Source: Clostridiales bacterium
Lineage (GTDB): Bacteria; Bacillota; Clostridia; Oscillospirales; Acutalibacteraceae
Assembly: GCA_012839345.1 (NCBI GenBank)
Contig: DUNN01000033.1
Location: forward strand, 116,878-180,877
Length of the DNA stretch: 64,000 nt
Reading direction: 5' to 3'
This document shows positions 46,987 to 55,454 of the stretch, one piece after another. Positions within the stretch are counted from its first letter, which is position 1, and every line of letters begins with the position of its first letter. The notes beneath the pieces were generated by a model that saw only the letters and a program-made list of their open reading frames with translations, searched no databases and was not told the DNA's origin. The position numbers and the translations under genes are program-made.

Positions 46987-48252
46987 ATGTCGGGTTCCGA
47001 ATTGAAGCAAAAAAAAGCTGAGCTGGAAGAACGCTACAGGGCGTTTCAGGCACAGGGATTAAAGCTGAATATGGCGAGGGGGAAGCCCTCCGTTGCTCAG
47101 CTGGAACTATCGATGGGAATGCTGGATATTTTAAATTCCAGATCCGACATGCATGCCTCGACCGGGGATGACTGCCGCAACTATGGTTTGGCGGATGGTC
47201 TGCCGGAGCTTCGCAAGCTTTTTGCGGAAATGATGGGTGTGGACGATCACAATATCATTGTTGGGGGCAACTCCAGTTTGAATATGATGTTCGACGCAAT
47301 TTCCTGTGCGATGACACACGGCTTTGAAGGCTGCGAGCCGTGGGGAAAGCAGGGTAAGCTGAAATTCCTTTGCCCTTCGCCGGGGTATGACCGTCATTTT
47401 GCCATTACACAGTATTTTGGCTTTGAATTGATTACGGTTCCCATGCTAGAAACCGGCCCCGATATGGACGTTGTGGAACAGCTTGTTGCAAACGACCCAA
47501 GCGTAAAGGGAATCTGGTGTGTTCCGAAGTACTCCAATCCGACTGGGCTTACGTATTCCGATGAAACGGTGCGCCGTTTTGCCGCACTGAAGCCCGCGGC
47601 GAAGGATTTTCGGATTTTCTGGGATAACGCCTACTGTGTGCATGATCTGAACGATACCCCGGATACGCTGCTGAACCTTTGGGAAGAGTGCCGGAAGTGC
47701 CACAGTATCGACCTGCCAATCTTCTTCGCCTCGACCAGCAAAATCACCTTCCCGGGTGCCGGCGTAGCGGCCATGGGTGCCAGCGAGCACAATCTTGCTG
47801 TATTCCGGGAGCATTATTCCTTCCAGACCATTGGTCCGGATAAGCTGAATCAGCTTCGGCACATCTATTTCCTGAAAGATATGGACGGCGTAAAGGCGCA
47901 GATGAAGCGGCACCGTGCCATTCTGGAGCCGAAATTCCGTATTGTGCAGGAAAAACTGGAACAGGAACTCGGCGGAAAAGAGATTGCCTCCTGGTCCAAA
48001 CCGAACGGAGGCTACTTTGTAAGTGTAAATGTGCTGAACGGTTGCGCAAAGCGGGTCGTTTCCCTCTGTAAGGAGGCGGGAGTGGTGCTGACCGCCGCGG
48101 GCAGCTCCTTCCCCTATGGAAAGGACCCAGACGACAGCAATATCCGTGTGGCACCGACGTATCCCCCGGTGGACGAACTGGAAAAGGCAATGGATTTGTT
48201 CTGCATTTGCGTACAGCTTGCCGCGTTGGAAAAACTTCAGGCTGCGCAATAA
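46987..48252 (+). CDS. PLP-dependent aminotransferase, type Ic aspartate aminotransferase-like
   Basis: A 421-residue enzyme of the Aminotran_MocR-like (type Ic AspAT) family, without the DNA-binding part of MocR regulators. Visible are GLKLNMARGKPSVAQLELS, the NYGLADGLPELRKLFAEM region, PKYSNPTGLTYSDETVRRF, FWDNAYCVHDL and the PLP Lys in FASTSKITFPGAG. It probably transfers amino groups between aspartate (or alanine) and 2-oxoglutarate. The start is taken as ATG 46987 (GGGG at 46974-46977); ATG 46963 lies directly against a GGGG and TTG 46972 is another option. Confidence 0.85.
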   Translation: MSGSELKQKKAELEERYRAFQAQGLKLNMARGKPSVAQLELSMGMLDILNSRSDMHASTGDDCRNYGLADGLPELRKLFAEMMGVDDHNIIVGGNSSLNMMFDAISCAMTHGFEGCEPWGKQGKLKFLCPSPGYDRHFAITQYFGFELITVPMLETGPDMDVVEQLVANDPSVKGIWCVPKYSNPTGLTYSDETVRRFAALKPAAKDFRIFWDNAYCVHDLNDTPDTLLNLWEECRKCHSIDLPIFFASTSKITFPGAGVAAMGASEHNLAVFREHYSFQTIGPDKLNQLRHIYFLKDMDGVKAQMKRHRAILEPKFRIVQEKLEQELGGKEIASWSKPNGGYFVSVNVLNGCAKRVVSLCKEAGVVLTAAGSSFPYGKDPDDSNIRVAPTYPPVDELEKAMDLFCICVQLAALEKLQAAQ

Positions 48253-48263
48253 AGTGCAATAAT

Positions 48264-48293
48264 AAAAGAGGGGAGGAGGTTCTCCCCTCTTTT
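48264..48293 (+). terminator. Intrinsic terminator after the aminotransferase gene
   Basis: 12-bp perfect stem (48264-48275 with 48282-48293), 6-nt loop, T-run. Confidence 0.88.
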
Positions 48294-48325
48294 GCTATTG
48301 TGCACGAATTATCTTACCAAATCGA

Positions 48326-48354
48326 TTGACTTTTTCTGACAATAACAATATAAT
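48326..48354 (+). promoter_or_regulatory. Sigma-A-type promoter for secDF
   Basis: TTGACT (48326-48331), 17-bp spacer, TATAAT (48349-48354). Confidence 0.8.
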
Positions 48355-48421
48355 TAATTCTGTTACGTTTGTGGATATTAGCGCGTATTCACAGAGAAAC
48401 TTCATATTGGAGGATATACGC

Positions 48422-49831
48422 ATGAAGCGAGTTGCAAAACCAGTTTTTTTCATCGTCGCCCTCCTCATTCTGTTTTTGTCTTATACCGCAACGTTCGGCA
48501 TTAAAGGCCAAAACGGAGACAATACCACCACCTACATAAAAGGTGTCAGTGATATCAGATGGGGAATCGACATTAACGGCGGTATTGAGGCTACGTTCAG
48601 CCCAGCTACCAAGACAAAGGCAACCAAAGAACAAATTGATTCGGCCAAGTCCATTATCGAGGTTCGCCTGACGTCGAACCACATTACGGACTATGAACTT
48701 TATACCGATTACAATAACGACCGTATTATTGTTCGCTATCCTTGGAAGAACGACGAAACATCCTTTGATCCGGAAAAAGCAATTCAGGAGCTTTCCGCTA
48801 CCGCGTTGCTGACCTTCCGTGAAGGGGATGAATACACCACCACCGAGACCGGCTCGGACGGACAACCCGTCTATAAAACGCCGAAAGGTGACACGGCAAA
48901 GAACGTCATACTTCAGGGCAGCGATATTAAGAGCGCGAAAGCTGTCATGACGCAGGACCAGACGACCGGAAAGTCCAACTATGAGGTAAGCCTTGAACTG
49001 AACGACAGCGGCGCTAAAAAGTTTGCGGAAGCGACAGAGAAAATGCAGGGCAAGATCATCTCCATCTGGATGGATGATGTGCGCATCTCTAATCCGCGTG
49101 TGGACGCTGTGATTACGGACGGAAAGTGCTCGATTCAGGGTACGTTTACCGCGGCGGAAGCTTCGGCTCTTGCCAATAAAATCAACGCAGGCGCTCTGCC
49201 GTTTAAGCTGACAACCACAAGCTTCAGCACGATCAATCCGCGGCTTGGTTCCTCGTCGCTGAATGCTATGATGATTGCGGGAATCATCGCTTTCACCTTA
49301 ATTTCACTGTTTATGCTGTTTGTGTTCCGGGCACCGGGTTTTGTGGCAATCATTGCCCTCGCTGGTCAGACTGCGCTGTCTTTCGCGGCGGTTTCCGGCT
49401 ACTTCCCGTTTATTAACAGCTTTACCATGACACTGCCCGGTATAGCCGGTATCATTCTTTCCATCGGCATGGGCGTTGACGCCAACATTATTACGGCATC
49501 CAGAATTAAGGAAGAACTTTGGGCCGGCAAAACACTGGACGGCGCAATCCAGAAAGGCGACGACAACAGCTTCTGGGCGATTTTCGACGGCAATATTACC
49601 GTTATTATTGTTGGATTGCTTCTGATGGGCATTTTTGGTCCAACCAATATTCTGTCCATGATTTTCGGACCTGCCACAACAGGTTCCATCTATTCATTCG
49701 GTTACACACTGCTGATCGGCATCGTGGGCAACTTTGTCTTCGGCGTGACGGCTACCCGCCTAATGACCAAGTCTCTTTCCGGGTTTAAGTTTGCACGTCA
49801 CAAATGGCTGTTTGGGGGTGCAAAAGAATGA
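48422..49831 (+). CDS. secD: Protein translocase subunit SecD
   Basis: A 469-residue RND-type membrane protein that helps SecYEG by using the proton-motive force. Helix 1 (PVFFIVALLILFLSYTATFG) is followed by the large outer P1 domain and five C-terminal helices. The motif GMGVDANIITASRIKEEL holds the conserved helix-4 acidic residue. The start is ATG 48422 after GGAGG at 48409-48413; the upstream open frame reaches into the promoter. It overlaps secF by four bases (ATGA). Confidence 0.93.
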   Translation: MKRVAKPVFFIVALLILFLSYTATFGIKGQNGDNTTTYIKGVSDIRWGIDINGGIEATFSPATKTKATKEQIDSAKSIIEVRLTSNHITDYELYTDYNNDRIIVRYPWKNDETSFDPEKAIQELSATALLTFREGDEYTTTETGSDGQPVYKTPKGDTAKNVILQGSDIKSAKAVMTQDQTTGKSNYEVSLELNDSGAKKFAEATEKMQGKIISIWMDDVRISNPRVDAVITDGKCSIQGTFTAAEASALANKINAGALPFKLTTTSFSTINPRLGSSSLNAMMIAGIIAFTLISLFMLFVFRAPGFVAIIALAGQTALSFAAVSGYFPFINSFTMTLPGIAGIILSIGMGVDANIITASRIKEELWAGKTLDGAIQKGDDNSFWAIFDGNITVIIVGLLLMGIFGPTNILSMIFGPATTGSIYSFGYTLLIGIVGNFVFGVTATRLMTKSLSGFKFARHKWLFGGAKE

Positions 49832-50784
49832 AAAAGTTCAATATTCACTTTTATGAAAACCGGAAGATTTATTTTGGCATTTCCATTGCCATTATGGTCA
49901 TTGGCTTAATCTTCAATATTATTTTTGGTACCAATCTTGACATTCAGTTTACTGGCGGCGCGGTTATTAAGTATTCTTATGCCGGTGAGATCCAGCAGGA
50001 CGAAGTGGAAAAGATTGTACAGGATACCACCAAAAAGGACGTCAGCGTTGATATTTTGAAAGATGTGAAAGCAGCGGACGGAAAGGGCACTACGAACGAG
50101 GTGTCGATTTCTTTCGCGGGCACGGAGTCGATTTCGGTTGACAGCCAGCAGGCAATTGCAAAGGCTCTTTCCGAAAAGTATCCGAATGCAGGCTTCACGG
50201 TGGTAGAATCCAGCTCGGTCAACCCGACCATGGGCCACAACTTCTTCCTGAAGTGTTTGGTTGCGGTTGCACTCGCGTTTATTCTGCTGGTTATTTACAT
50301 TGCCCTGCGTTTCCGCAAAATCGGTGGTACGGCTGCCGGCGTCATGGCAATTATCGCTTTGATCCATGACGTTGTAATGGTTTACTTTACGTTTATCATT
50401 TGCCGGTTTGGTCTGAACGACAACTTCATTGCGGTTGTTCTTACCATTTTGGGTTACTCCCTGAACGATACGATTATTATTTATGATCGTATTCGTGAAA
50501 ACCGCAGACTGATGGGCCCGAAAACGCCTTATTCCGTTTTGGTAAACACCAGCATCAACCAGACGCTGACCCGTTCCCTCTATACGGCTGGGTGCACGTT
50601 CTCTGCGATTGCTGTCGTGTTTATCGTAGGCCAAATTTACGGTCTGACCAGCGTTGTTACCTTTGCACTTCCAATGATGGTGGGCGTTGTTACAGGCGGC
50701 TATTCTTCCATTTGCATTGCCGGTCCGCTCTATGTTATGTGGGAAAATCACAAAGCTGCCCAAAAGGCTGCTGCATCCAAATAA
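49828..50784 (+). CDS. secF: Protein translocase subunit SecF
   Basis: A 318-residue partner of SecD, with six helices. It starts KKFNIHFYENRKIYFGIS, has DIQFTGGAVIKYSY, and the signature GYSLNDTIIIYDRIRENRR. The start ATG 49828 overlaps the secD stop by four bases, so translation is coupled. It is last in the operon and followed by a terminator. Confidence 0.93.
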   Translation: MKKFNIHFYENRKIYFGISIAIMVIGLIFNIIFGTNLDIQFTGGAVIKYSYAGEIQQDEVEKIVQDTTKKDVSVDILKDVKAADGKGTTNEVSISFAGTESISVDSQQAIAKALSEKYPNAGFTVVESSSVNPTMGHNFFLKCLVAVALAFILLVIYIALRFRKIGGTAAGVMAIIALIHDVVMVYFTFIICRFGLNDNFIAVVLTILGYSLNDTIIIYDRIRENRRLMGPKTPYSVLVNTSINQTLTRSLYTAGCTFSAIAVVFIVGQIYGLTSVVTFALPMMVGVVTGGYSSICIAGPLYVMWENHKAAQKAAASK

Positions 50785-50800
50785 GTGATTCAGAGTTCGA

Positions 50801-50839
50801 AAATATCCGGATTTGCTTTTGCAAGTCCGGATATTTTTT
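50801..50839 (+). terminator. Intrinsic terminator of secDF
   Basis: 16-bp stem (50801-50816 with 50821-50836, one G-U), 4-nt loop, T-run to 50839. Confidence 0.9.
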
Positions 50840-50888
50840 GTATATAAAATTAAAAAGTCATTTTTCGGCGATTGATTCGGGACGGTTG

Positions 50889-51083
50889 TTATACGCCGCT
50901 GACAGCGGACGATACTAAGAATGACGATGTGGTACCCTGAAATTCGGAAGCAGCCTGACTTACCACGTTCTTTCCATAGTCAATCGCGCTGCTCACCATG
51001 GATCCCGCAGGGGTGTTGCGGCATCCTGTTAAACTCATTGCCAACAAGGCAGTCGCAGCGATTAGGGCAGCATATTTTTTCAT
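50889..51083 (-). CDS. Small lipoprotein, 64 residues
   Basis: A short exported protein with a clear lipobox LTGC (Cys21) after KKYAALIAATALLAMS. The mature part of 44 residues is Ser/Ala/Val-rich (MVSSAIDYGKNVVSQAASEF) with no known domain. The start ATG 51083 lies six bases behind GGAGG. It resembles small entericidin-like or signalling-peptide lipoproteins in size only. It is alone on this strand. Confidence 0.65.
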   Translation of the reverse strand: MKKYAALIAATALLAMSLTGCRNTPAGSMVSSAIDYGKNVVSQAASEFQGTTSSFLVSSAVSGV

Positions 51084-51302
51084 ACAAATCCTCCTTTCCA
51101 ACTTTTATTTTGACCAAGTTATGAAGAGATATGACGGTTTTTCAAAGCCAATTAAAGCCTGAAATTTCCGCGGCAACACCCTTTCTTAAGCGATTTTTTA
51201 AAAATGTAAGGAGATTTTTCGTCTGAAATGATGATTGTTTCGGAAAGGATGAGGTACAAAGTTTATCACGTAAAAAATTTGTCATTTTTTTAATTTTAGG
51301 TA

Positions 51303-51331
51303 TTGCATTTCGATGCAGAATATGATATTAT
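51303..51331 (+). promoter_or_regulatory. Promoter of tRNA-Ala
   Basis: TTGCAT (51303-51308), 17-bp spacer, TATTAT (51326-51331). From 51084 to 51302 nothing else is recognised. Confidence 0.65.
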
Positions 51332-51357
51332 AACAGAGCTGTTTCGATTACAGCTAT

Positions 51358-51433
51358 GGGGTATTAGCTCAGTTGGGAGAGCGCCACACTGGCAGTGTGG
51401 AGGTCAGCGGTTCGAACCCGCTATGCTCCACCA
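51358..51433 (+). tRNA. tRNA-Ala (GGC)
   Basis: A 76-nt tRNA. The acceptor stem is GGGGTAT/ATGCTCC with A discriminator and encoded CCA. The D arm has AGCTCAGTTGGGAGAGC, the anticodon arm is CCACA-CTGGCAG-TGTGG with anticodon GGC (Ala), and the T arm has GGTTCGAACCC. Confidence 0.96.
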
Positions 51434-51436
51434 AGT

Positions 51437-51473
51437 AAAAATCCAGAAACCGTAACGGTTTCTGGATTTTTTT
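51437..51473 (+). terminator. Terminator of tRNA-Ala
   Basis: 16-bp stem (51437-51452 with 51456-51471), 3-nt loop, T-run. Confidence 0.9.
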
Positions 51474-51594
51474 GTTTACTGCCGAAATTTTGGAAAACTC
51501 AATGTCAATCGTTTGAATCGCCGAAGATGAAAGTGATAAAAAAGCGGTGTTTTTAATGACTTAATGTTGGGTAAAATTGCAACAAAGCAATCGA

Positions 51595-51633
51595 AAGGGC
51601 TTGCTGCCTGTGAATAAGGCAGCAAGCCCTTTC
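51595..51633. terminator. Hairpin downstream of the arginase-like gene
   Basis: 16-bp perfect stem (51595-51610 with 51618-51633) and 7-nt loop, 50 bases past the minus-strand stop. The T-runs on either side are weak. It probably ends the arginase-like transcript. Confidence 0.65.
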
Positions 51634-51682
51634 TTTATTCTACTTTATTTTCTACTACGATTCCTGCGGCGACCCTGTTCAA

Positions 51683-52471
51683 TTAAGCGTTCATTGCTCT
51701 GTTTCCCGTAAGCTCGGTCGAACAGCAATGCCGCTTCCACAATTCCAGCAGGTTACGATTTGCCTGATTGTTTTTTCGGTTTGCTGCGTTGGATACAAAC
51801 AGGTTTCCATACATTGCAGGGAATTCCCCGCAGACGTCCATTCCAACCACTTTATGGCCTTCGGCAACCGCGCAAAAAGCCTTTGAAAATTGATGCAGAT
51901 CCAGCACACCCTGGTCCCAATTTGTCCATGCGACGCTTTTGCTGAATACGTCCTTATCAACGGAGAAGTAGACCGGATAAGGAATGCCCTGTTCCAGTTC
52001 CCGAAGCCAATCGGTTTTCTCAGAAATGACGGTGCGGGGGAAAAGCGTTACAGGATTGGAATTTGGCAGTTCCGTCCATTTAGAATCGTCTACGCCTACC
52101 AAAACGACCTGTTTCAGGTGCGGTAACTGTTCCTCAGCCTGCCGCAGCCAGTTCCCGCAGGAAAGCAGGCTGCCAAAGGCAGGGCACTGCATGTCGCTGT
52201 GATGATCAAATAGCACAAGCGCAAAATCTTCCCGGATTTTTTCCATCAGAAAAAGCGCGATGTAGTGATAGTTCCCGGAACCGAGAAAGGCAAGTACTGG
52301 TTGGTTAATGTTTTGAATACGCTTCCGTAATTGATTCTGTGCTTGTGTATCGCAATAGGCACAGACCCCGGTCATATGGTCTTTCGATATCCATCGGCAT
52401 TTTTCCTGCCGGTAGAAATCTTGCGTTCGATAGACCCCGTCGAAATCCAGCAGCAATAGGGTGCTTTCCAT
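51683..52471 (-). CDS. Arginase-family protein
   Basis: A 262-residue ureohydrolase-fold protein. It opens with MESTLLLLDFDGVYRTQDF. Candidate metal ligands are His69 in GSGNYHY, the DHHSD motif at 89-93 and the SVDKDVF motif with its two Asp, followed by WTNWDQGVLDL. The normal SxDxDxxDPxxxPG ending is changed, so arginine or agmatine may not be the substrate. The start is ATG 52471 with GGAGG 11 bases upstream. The frame stays open to 52693, but that part uses rare codons (AGG, ATA, CTA) and spans a strong hairpin, so it is read as leader. Expression is predicted from a CIRCE-controlled promoter at 52900-52928. Confidence 0.78.
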   Translation of the reverse strand: MESTLLLLDFDGVYRTQDFYRQEKCRWISKDHMTGVCAYCDTQAQNQLRKRIQNINQPVLAFLGSGNYHYIALFLMEKIREDFALVLFDHHSDMQCPAFGSLLSCGNWLRQAEEQLPHLKQVVLVGVDDSKWTELPNSNPVTLFPRTVISEKTDWLRELEQGIPYPVYFSVDKDVFSKSVAWTNWDQGVLDLHQFSKAFCAVAEGHKVVGMDVCGEFPAMYGNLFVSNAANRKNNQANRNLLELWKRHCCSTELTGNRAMNA

Positions 52472-52496
52472 TCCTAATCGGGCCTCCAAACAAAAG

Positions 52497-52540
52497 TGCC
52501 GGGAAGTATATCGGAGGGACCGACGATACACTTCCCGGCA
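52497..52540 (-). promoter_or_regulatory. Attenuator-like hairpin before the arginase-like gene
   Basis: 16-bp stem with one G-U pair (52524-52539 with 52498-52513) and 10-nt loop. On the minus strand it is followed by TTTTGTTT, then the ribosome site. It looks like a terminator or attenuator just upstream of the start. Confidence 0.55.
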
Positions 52541-52761
52541 TTGTCCTATATGAATTGACCAACGCTGGTGCATTGGCTGTGTGGGTCGGCCACAGATTCC
52601 TAATAGGAATCGGCCTTCGGATATCTTGAACGGAAGCTCCTCCTTTTCCGTCCTATAACCAAACTTGATATCCCTGTACAAAATACCCGGCATTTCTGCC
52701 TTTGCGGTGATTTCATGTTGGGCTAAAACCTACAACATCGAAAGGGTCACATTTGAAAGGG

Positions 52762-52815
52762 CTACCAGAAAGCAGAACCGTTGCTTCTCATTACCTCGAA
52801 TTTCCAAGCAATCAT
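52762..52815 (-). CDS. Possible 17-residue leader peptide
   Basis: A short frame MIAWKFEVMRSNGSAFW with AAGGAG nine bases before its ATG (ribosome site at 52825-52830). It lies between CIRCE and the attenuator-like hairpin. It has two Trp and no run of one regulatory amino acid, so a classical amino-acid attenuator is not evident. It could be a true upstream frame or chance. Confidence 0.3.
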   Translation of the reverse strand: MIAWKFEVMRSNGSAFW

Positions 52816-52860
52816 AGGCAACAACTCCTTGCTTTTGATTTGATTATATATATCCAAAGG

Positions 52861-52887
52861 CTAGCACTCACGGCCCACAAGTGCTAA
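52861..52887 (-). promoter_or_regulatory. CIRCE element (HrcA operator), copy 1
   Basis: On the minus strand, TTAGCACTT-N9-GAGTGCTAG, 16 of 18 positions of the CIRCE consensus TTAGCACTC-N9-GAGTGCTAA. It starts about 6 bases after the predicted transcription start of the minus promoter, the classic location. Confidence 0.85.
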
Positions 52888-52899
52888 CTCTATATATTC

Positions 52900-52928
52900 T
52901 ATATAGCACCCACTTTTCAAAATGTCAA
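52900..52928 (-). promoter_or_regulatory. Sigma-A promoter for the arginase-like gene
   Basis: On the minus strand, TTGACA (52923-52928), 17-bp spacer, TATATA (52900-52905). The CIRCE element follows directly. The leader to the ATG is about 420 nt. Confidence 0.8.
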
Positions 52929-53091
52929 TACCCTTCTCGAAAAAATTTTACTCTCTTAGCAAGTTCCGGTGTGATTTTGACTGTAAAATAATTTGCAATA
53001 CAAATTTGAAGAAACGGTGAGCGTTCAAAAGATTGATTGGAATATTTTTACAAAACGGATTTATTTCAATCATTTTGGCGGAATTTCAAAG

Positions 53092-53120
53092 TTGCCAATC
53101 GTGTGAAGTGAGGTTAACAT
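53092..53120 (+). promoter_or_regulatory. Probable promoter for the GH130 cluster
   Basis: TTGCCA (53092-53097), 17-bp spacer, TAACAT (53115-53120). CIRCE copy 2 starts 10 bases later. The -10 is weak, so exact boxes are uncertain. The leader is about 220 nt, with no stable structure seen. Confidence 0.5.
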
Positions 53121-53130
53121 AATATTAATA

Positions 53131-53157
53131 TTAGCACTCAGTATTAATGAATGCTAA
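53131..53157 (+). promoter_or_regulatory. CIRCE element (HrcA operator), copy 2
   Basis: TTAGCACTC-N9-GAATGCTAA, 17 of 18 positions of the CIRCE consensus. It lies 193 bases before the GH130 start codon and just after the predicted promoter. Confidence 0.88.
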
Positions 53158-53349
53158 ATAAGTGCGCCTTTTAGCCTGTTCTATATAAACAAAGAAAGCC
53201 GGATTGATAAGGGGAAAAACGGTACTTCAAACAAACACCTGAATGAAGCGATTAAGATTACCGGGTTTTACAGTTGCTAAGTGAAGTGACCGTAAAGCTC
53301 GGTGATTTTTACCATTCATACAGCATCATAGACGAAGGGAAGGAACGAA

Positions 53350-54318
53350 ATGGCTCATTTTGAAACGCGGCTGAGAGCCGGTGAAAATACCTACAAAGAA
53401 CTTTTCCGACGCTATCCCTACAACCCCATCCTGACGGCCAAGGACTGGCCGTACCCGGTGAACGTGGTGCTTAACCCAGCGGCAACCATGTTTCAAGGGA
53501 AAGTGCTGCTGCTTGCCCGCGTGGAGGATCGGCGCGGGTTCTCCCATTTGACAAAGGCAGTCAGTGACGACGGCATCAGTAACTGGGTGATCGACAAGTA
53601 TCCCACCCTTGCACCGGACCCGGACTATCCGGAAGAATCCTGGGGCATTGAGGACCCACGCATCACCTACATACCGGAGCTGAAAAAATACGCCGTCCTT
53701 TACACCGCCTATTCACAATCCGGTGCGGTTGTAAGCCTGGCGTTGACGGAGGATTTTGAACACTTCGAGCGGCTGGGCGCCATTATGCCGCCGGAGGATA
53801 AGGATGCGACGATTTTTCCGCGCCGGTTCGGTGATCGCTGGATGTTGATTCACCGGCCCATCGAGCGCGGTGCGAACATCTGGATATCCTGCTCCAACAA
53901 CCTCCGGTATTGGGGGGACCATACGATTCTGATTAATTCGCGCGGCGGAAGCTGGTGGGATGGCTGGAAAGTGGGTGTCTGTGCACAGCCTCTCGAAACG
54001 CCGGAGGGCTGGCTGATCCTATACCACGGTGTCCGGCAGACAGCGTCCGGCGCACTCTATCGTTTAGGCCTCGCGCTGTTGGACCGCGACAATCCGCTGA
54101 AGGTGCTTCACCGCAGCGACGAATGGGTTTTCGGTCCTCAGGAGGTTTACGAAAAGGAGGGCGATGTGCAGGATGTGGTCTTCCCCTGCGGCTGGGTACT
54201 GGACAAGGAAACCGGCCAGCTTAAGATATACTACGGCGCTGCAGATACCTGCATTGCGCTGGCAACTGCATCCCTGAACGAAGTGCTTGACTATATCCGC
54301 AGCTGCCCGGTACCTTAG
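53350..54318 (+). CDS. GH130-family glycosidase/phosphorylase
   Basis: A 322-residue five-bladed beta-propeller enzyme. Family GH130 mostly phosphorolyses beta-mannosides (beta-1,4-mannosyl-glucose, beta-1,2- or 1,4-mannobiose and oligomannans). Visible are LLARVEDRRGFSHL (substrate/phosphate side), the catalytic Asp in WGIEDPRITYIP, DATIFPRRFGDRWMLIHRP with the basic residues of the phosphate pocket, and YYGAADTCIALA. There is no signal peptide, so it acts in the cytoplasm. The subfamily is not certain. The ribosome site GAAGGGAAGG lies upstream. First gene of the CIRCE-preceded cluster. Confidence 0.87.
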   Translation: MAHFETRLRAGENTYKELFRRYPYNPILTAKDWPYPVNVVLNPAATMFQGKVLLLARVEDRRGFSHLTKAVSDDGISNWVIDKYPTLAPDPDYPEESWGIEDPRITYIPELKKYAVLYTAYSQSGAVVSLALTEDFEHFERLGAIMPPEDKDATIFPRRFGDRWMLIHRPIERGANIWISCSNNLRYWGDHTILINSRGGSWWDGWKVGVCAQPLETPEGWLILYHGVRQTASGALYRLGLALLDRDNPLKVLHRSDEWVFGPQEVYEKEGDVQDVVFPCGWVLDKETGQLKIYYGAADTCIALATASLNEVLDYIRSCPVP

Positions 54319-54370
54319 CAGCCTCACATCATTTTGAATCAATCATTGGGACGTAAAAGGAGGAATACAA

Positions 54371-55423
54371 ATGAAAGCACTATTTCTGGTGGGCGGCCTT
54401 GGAACACGGCTCCGCCCGCTGACCGACCGGACCCCGAAACCGATGGTGCCAGTGATGGGAAGGCCGCTGCTGGAGCGGAATATGGAAGCTCTGAAGCAGC
54501 ACGGAATCGATGAAATTGTGCTGAGCACTTGTTATCGTCCGGAGGTCATTGAACAATATTTCGGCGACGGGTCGGATTTCGGCCTGAAGATCGATTATGT
54601 CTGCGAAGAATTCCCGCTTGGAACGGGCGGCGCAATTAAAAACTGCGAGAAATATTTTGATGATACGTTCTTTGTGTTCAATGCCGACATCCTGAGCAAC
54701 ATTAATTTCAGTGAGATGCTTCGCTACCATAAGCGAAAAAAAGCGGACGTTACCATCGCAGTGACGCGGGTTGAAAACCCCTCTGCCTATGGTGTGATTG
54801 AATACGATGCCGACGGATATGCTTATCTGTTTAAAGAAAAGCCGGCGCCGCATGAGGTGGTCTCCCACTTCATCAACGCAGGTGCTTACCTCTTTGAACC
54901 CTCGGTACTGCGGCGGATTCCTGCCGGAAGGCCGGTGTCGGTTGAGCGGGAGGTCTTTCCGAATCTGCTTGAACAAGCGCGGAAGATCGCCGTCTATAAG
55001 GGCTGCAACTACTGGCTGGATATTGGAACACCGGAAAAATATATTCAGGCCCACAAGGATATTTTTGAAGGGCAGCTTCACCTGCCGGAGATGAACTTCC
55101 ATGAGCGTGCCGTATACAGCGGGCCAGGCACCCACATCAGCGGTACTGCCGTGCTGCGGGGCCCGGTCTATCTTGGCCGCAATGTGCGAATTGAAGCCGG
55201 AGCGACCGTGGGCCCCCATGTGGTAATCGGGGACAACAGCCTCATCGGGAAAAAATGCAAAATTGCCAACAGTATTTTGTGGAACGACGTAGTTCTGGAG
55301 GATGGCGCCAACCTGTCGGAATGCATTGTGACCGATGCGAGCATTGTGGACGGCACGTCAAGGATGAAGCATGTCATCTATACGCCGGAAATGATTAAAG
55401 CAGCCAAACACTTGGCCATCTGA
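54371..55423 (+). CDS. Sugar-1-phosphate nucleotidyltransferase (mannose-1-P guanylyltransferase-like)
   Basis: A 350-residue enzyme that would activate a sugar-1-phosphate to an NDP-sugar. The N-terminal Rossmann-like domain has VGGLGTRLRPLTDRTPKP, the Asp in VFNADILSNINF, the Lys of LFKEKP, and HFINAGAYLFEPSVL. A left-handed beta-helix (about 250-345, GPVYLGRNVRIEAGATVGP) follows, as in GDP-mannose pyrophosphorylases. Mannose is favoured because of the GH130 neighbour; glucose or others remain possible. It lies 52 bases behind the GH130 gene, with AAAGGAGG as ribosome site. Confidence 0.85.
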   Translation: MKALFLVGGLGTRLRPLTDRTPKPMVPVMGRPLLERNMEALKQHGIDEIVLSTCYRPEVIEQYFGDGSDFGLKIDYVCEEFPLGTGGAIKNCEKYFDDTFFVFNADILSNINFSEMLRYHKRKKADVTIAVTRVENPSAYGVIEYDADGYAYLFKEKPAPHEVVSHFINAGAYLFEPSVLRRIPAGRPVSVEREVFPNLLEQARKIAVYKGCNYWLDIGTPEKYIQAHKDIFEGQLHLPEMNFHERAVYSGPGTHISGTAVLRGPVYLGRNVRIEAGATVGPHVVIGDNSLIGKKCKIANSILWNDVVLEDGANLSECIVTDASIVDGTSRMKHVIYTPEMIKAAKHLAI

Positions 55424-55454
55424 AAAAATTCAAGCAGAGAACGGAGGAGCAAAT

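Noticed and set aside
52472..52693. N-terminal extension of the arginase-like protein by 74 residues
   Set aside because: The frame is open, but it uses codons rare elsewhere in the window, spans a 16-bp hairpin and has only a weak AAAGG site. Family proteins start at the LLLLDFDG segment.
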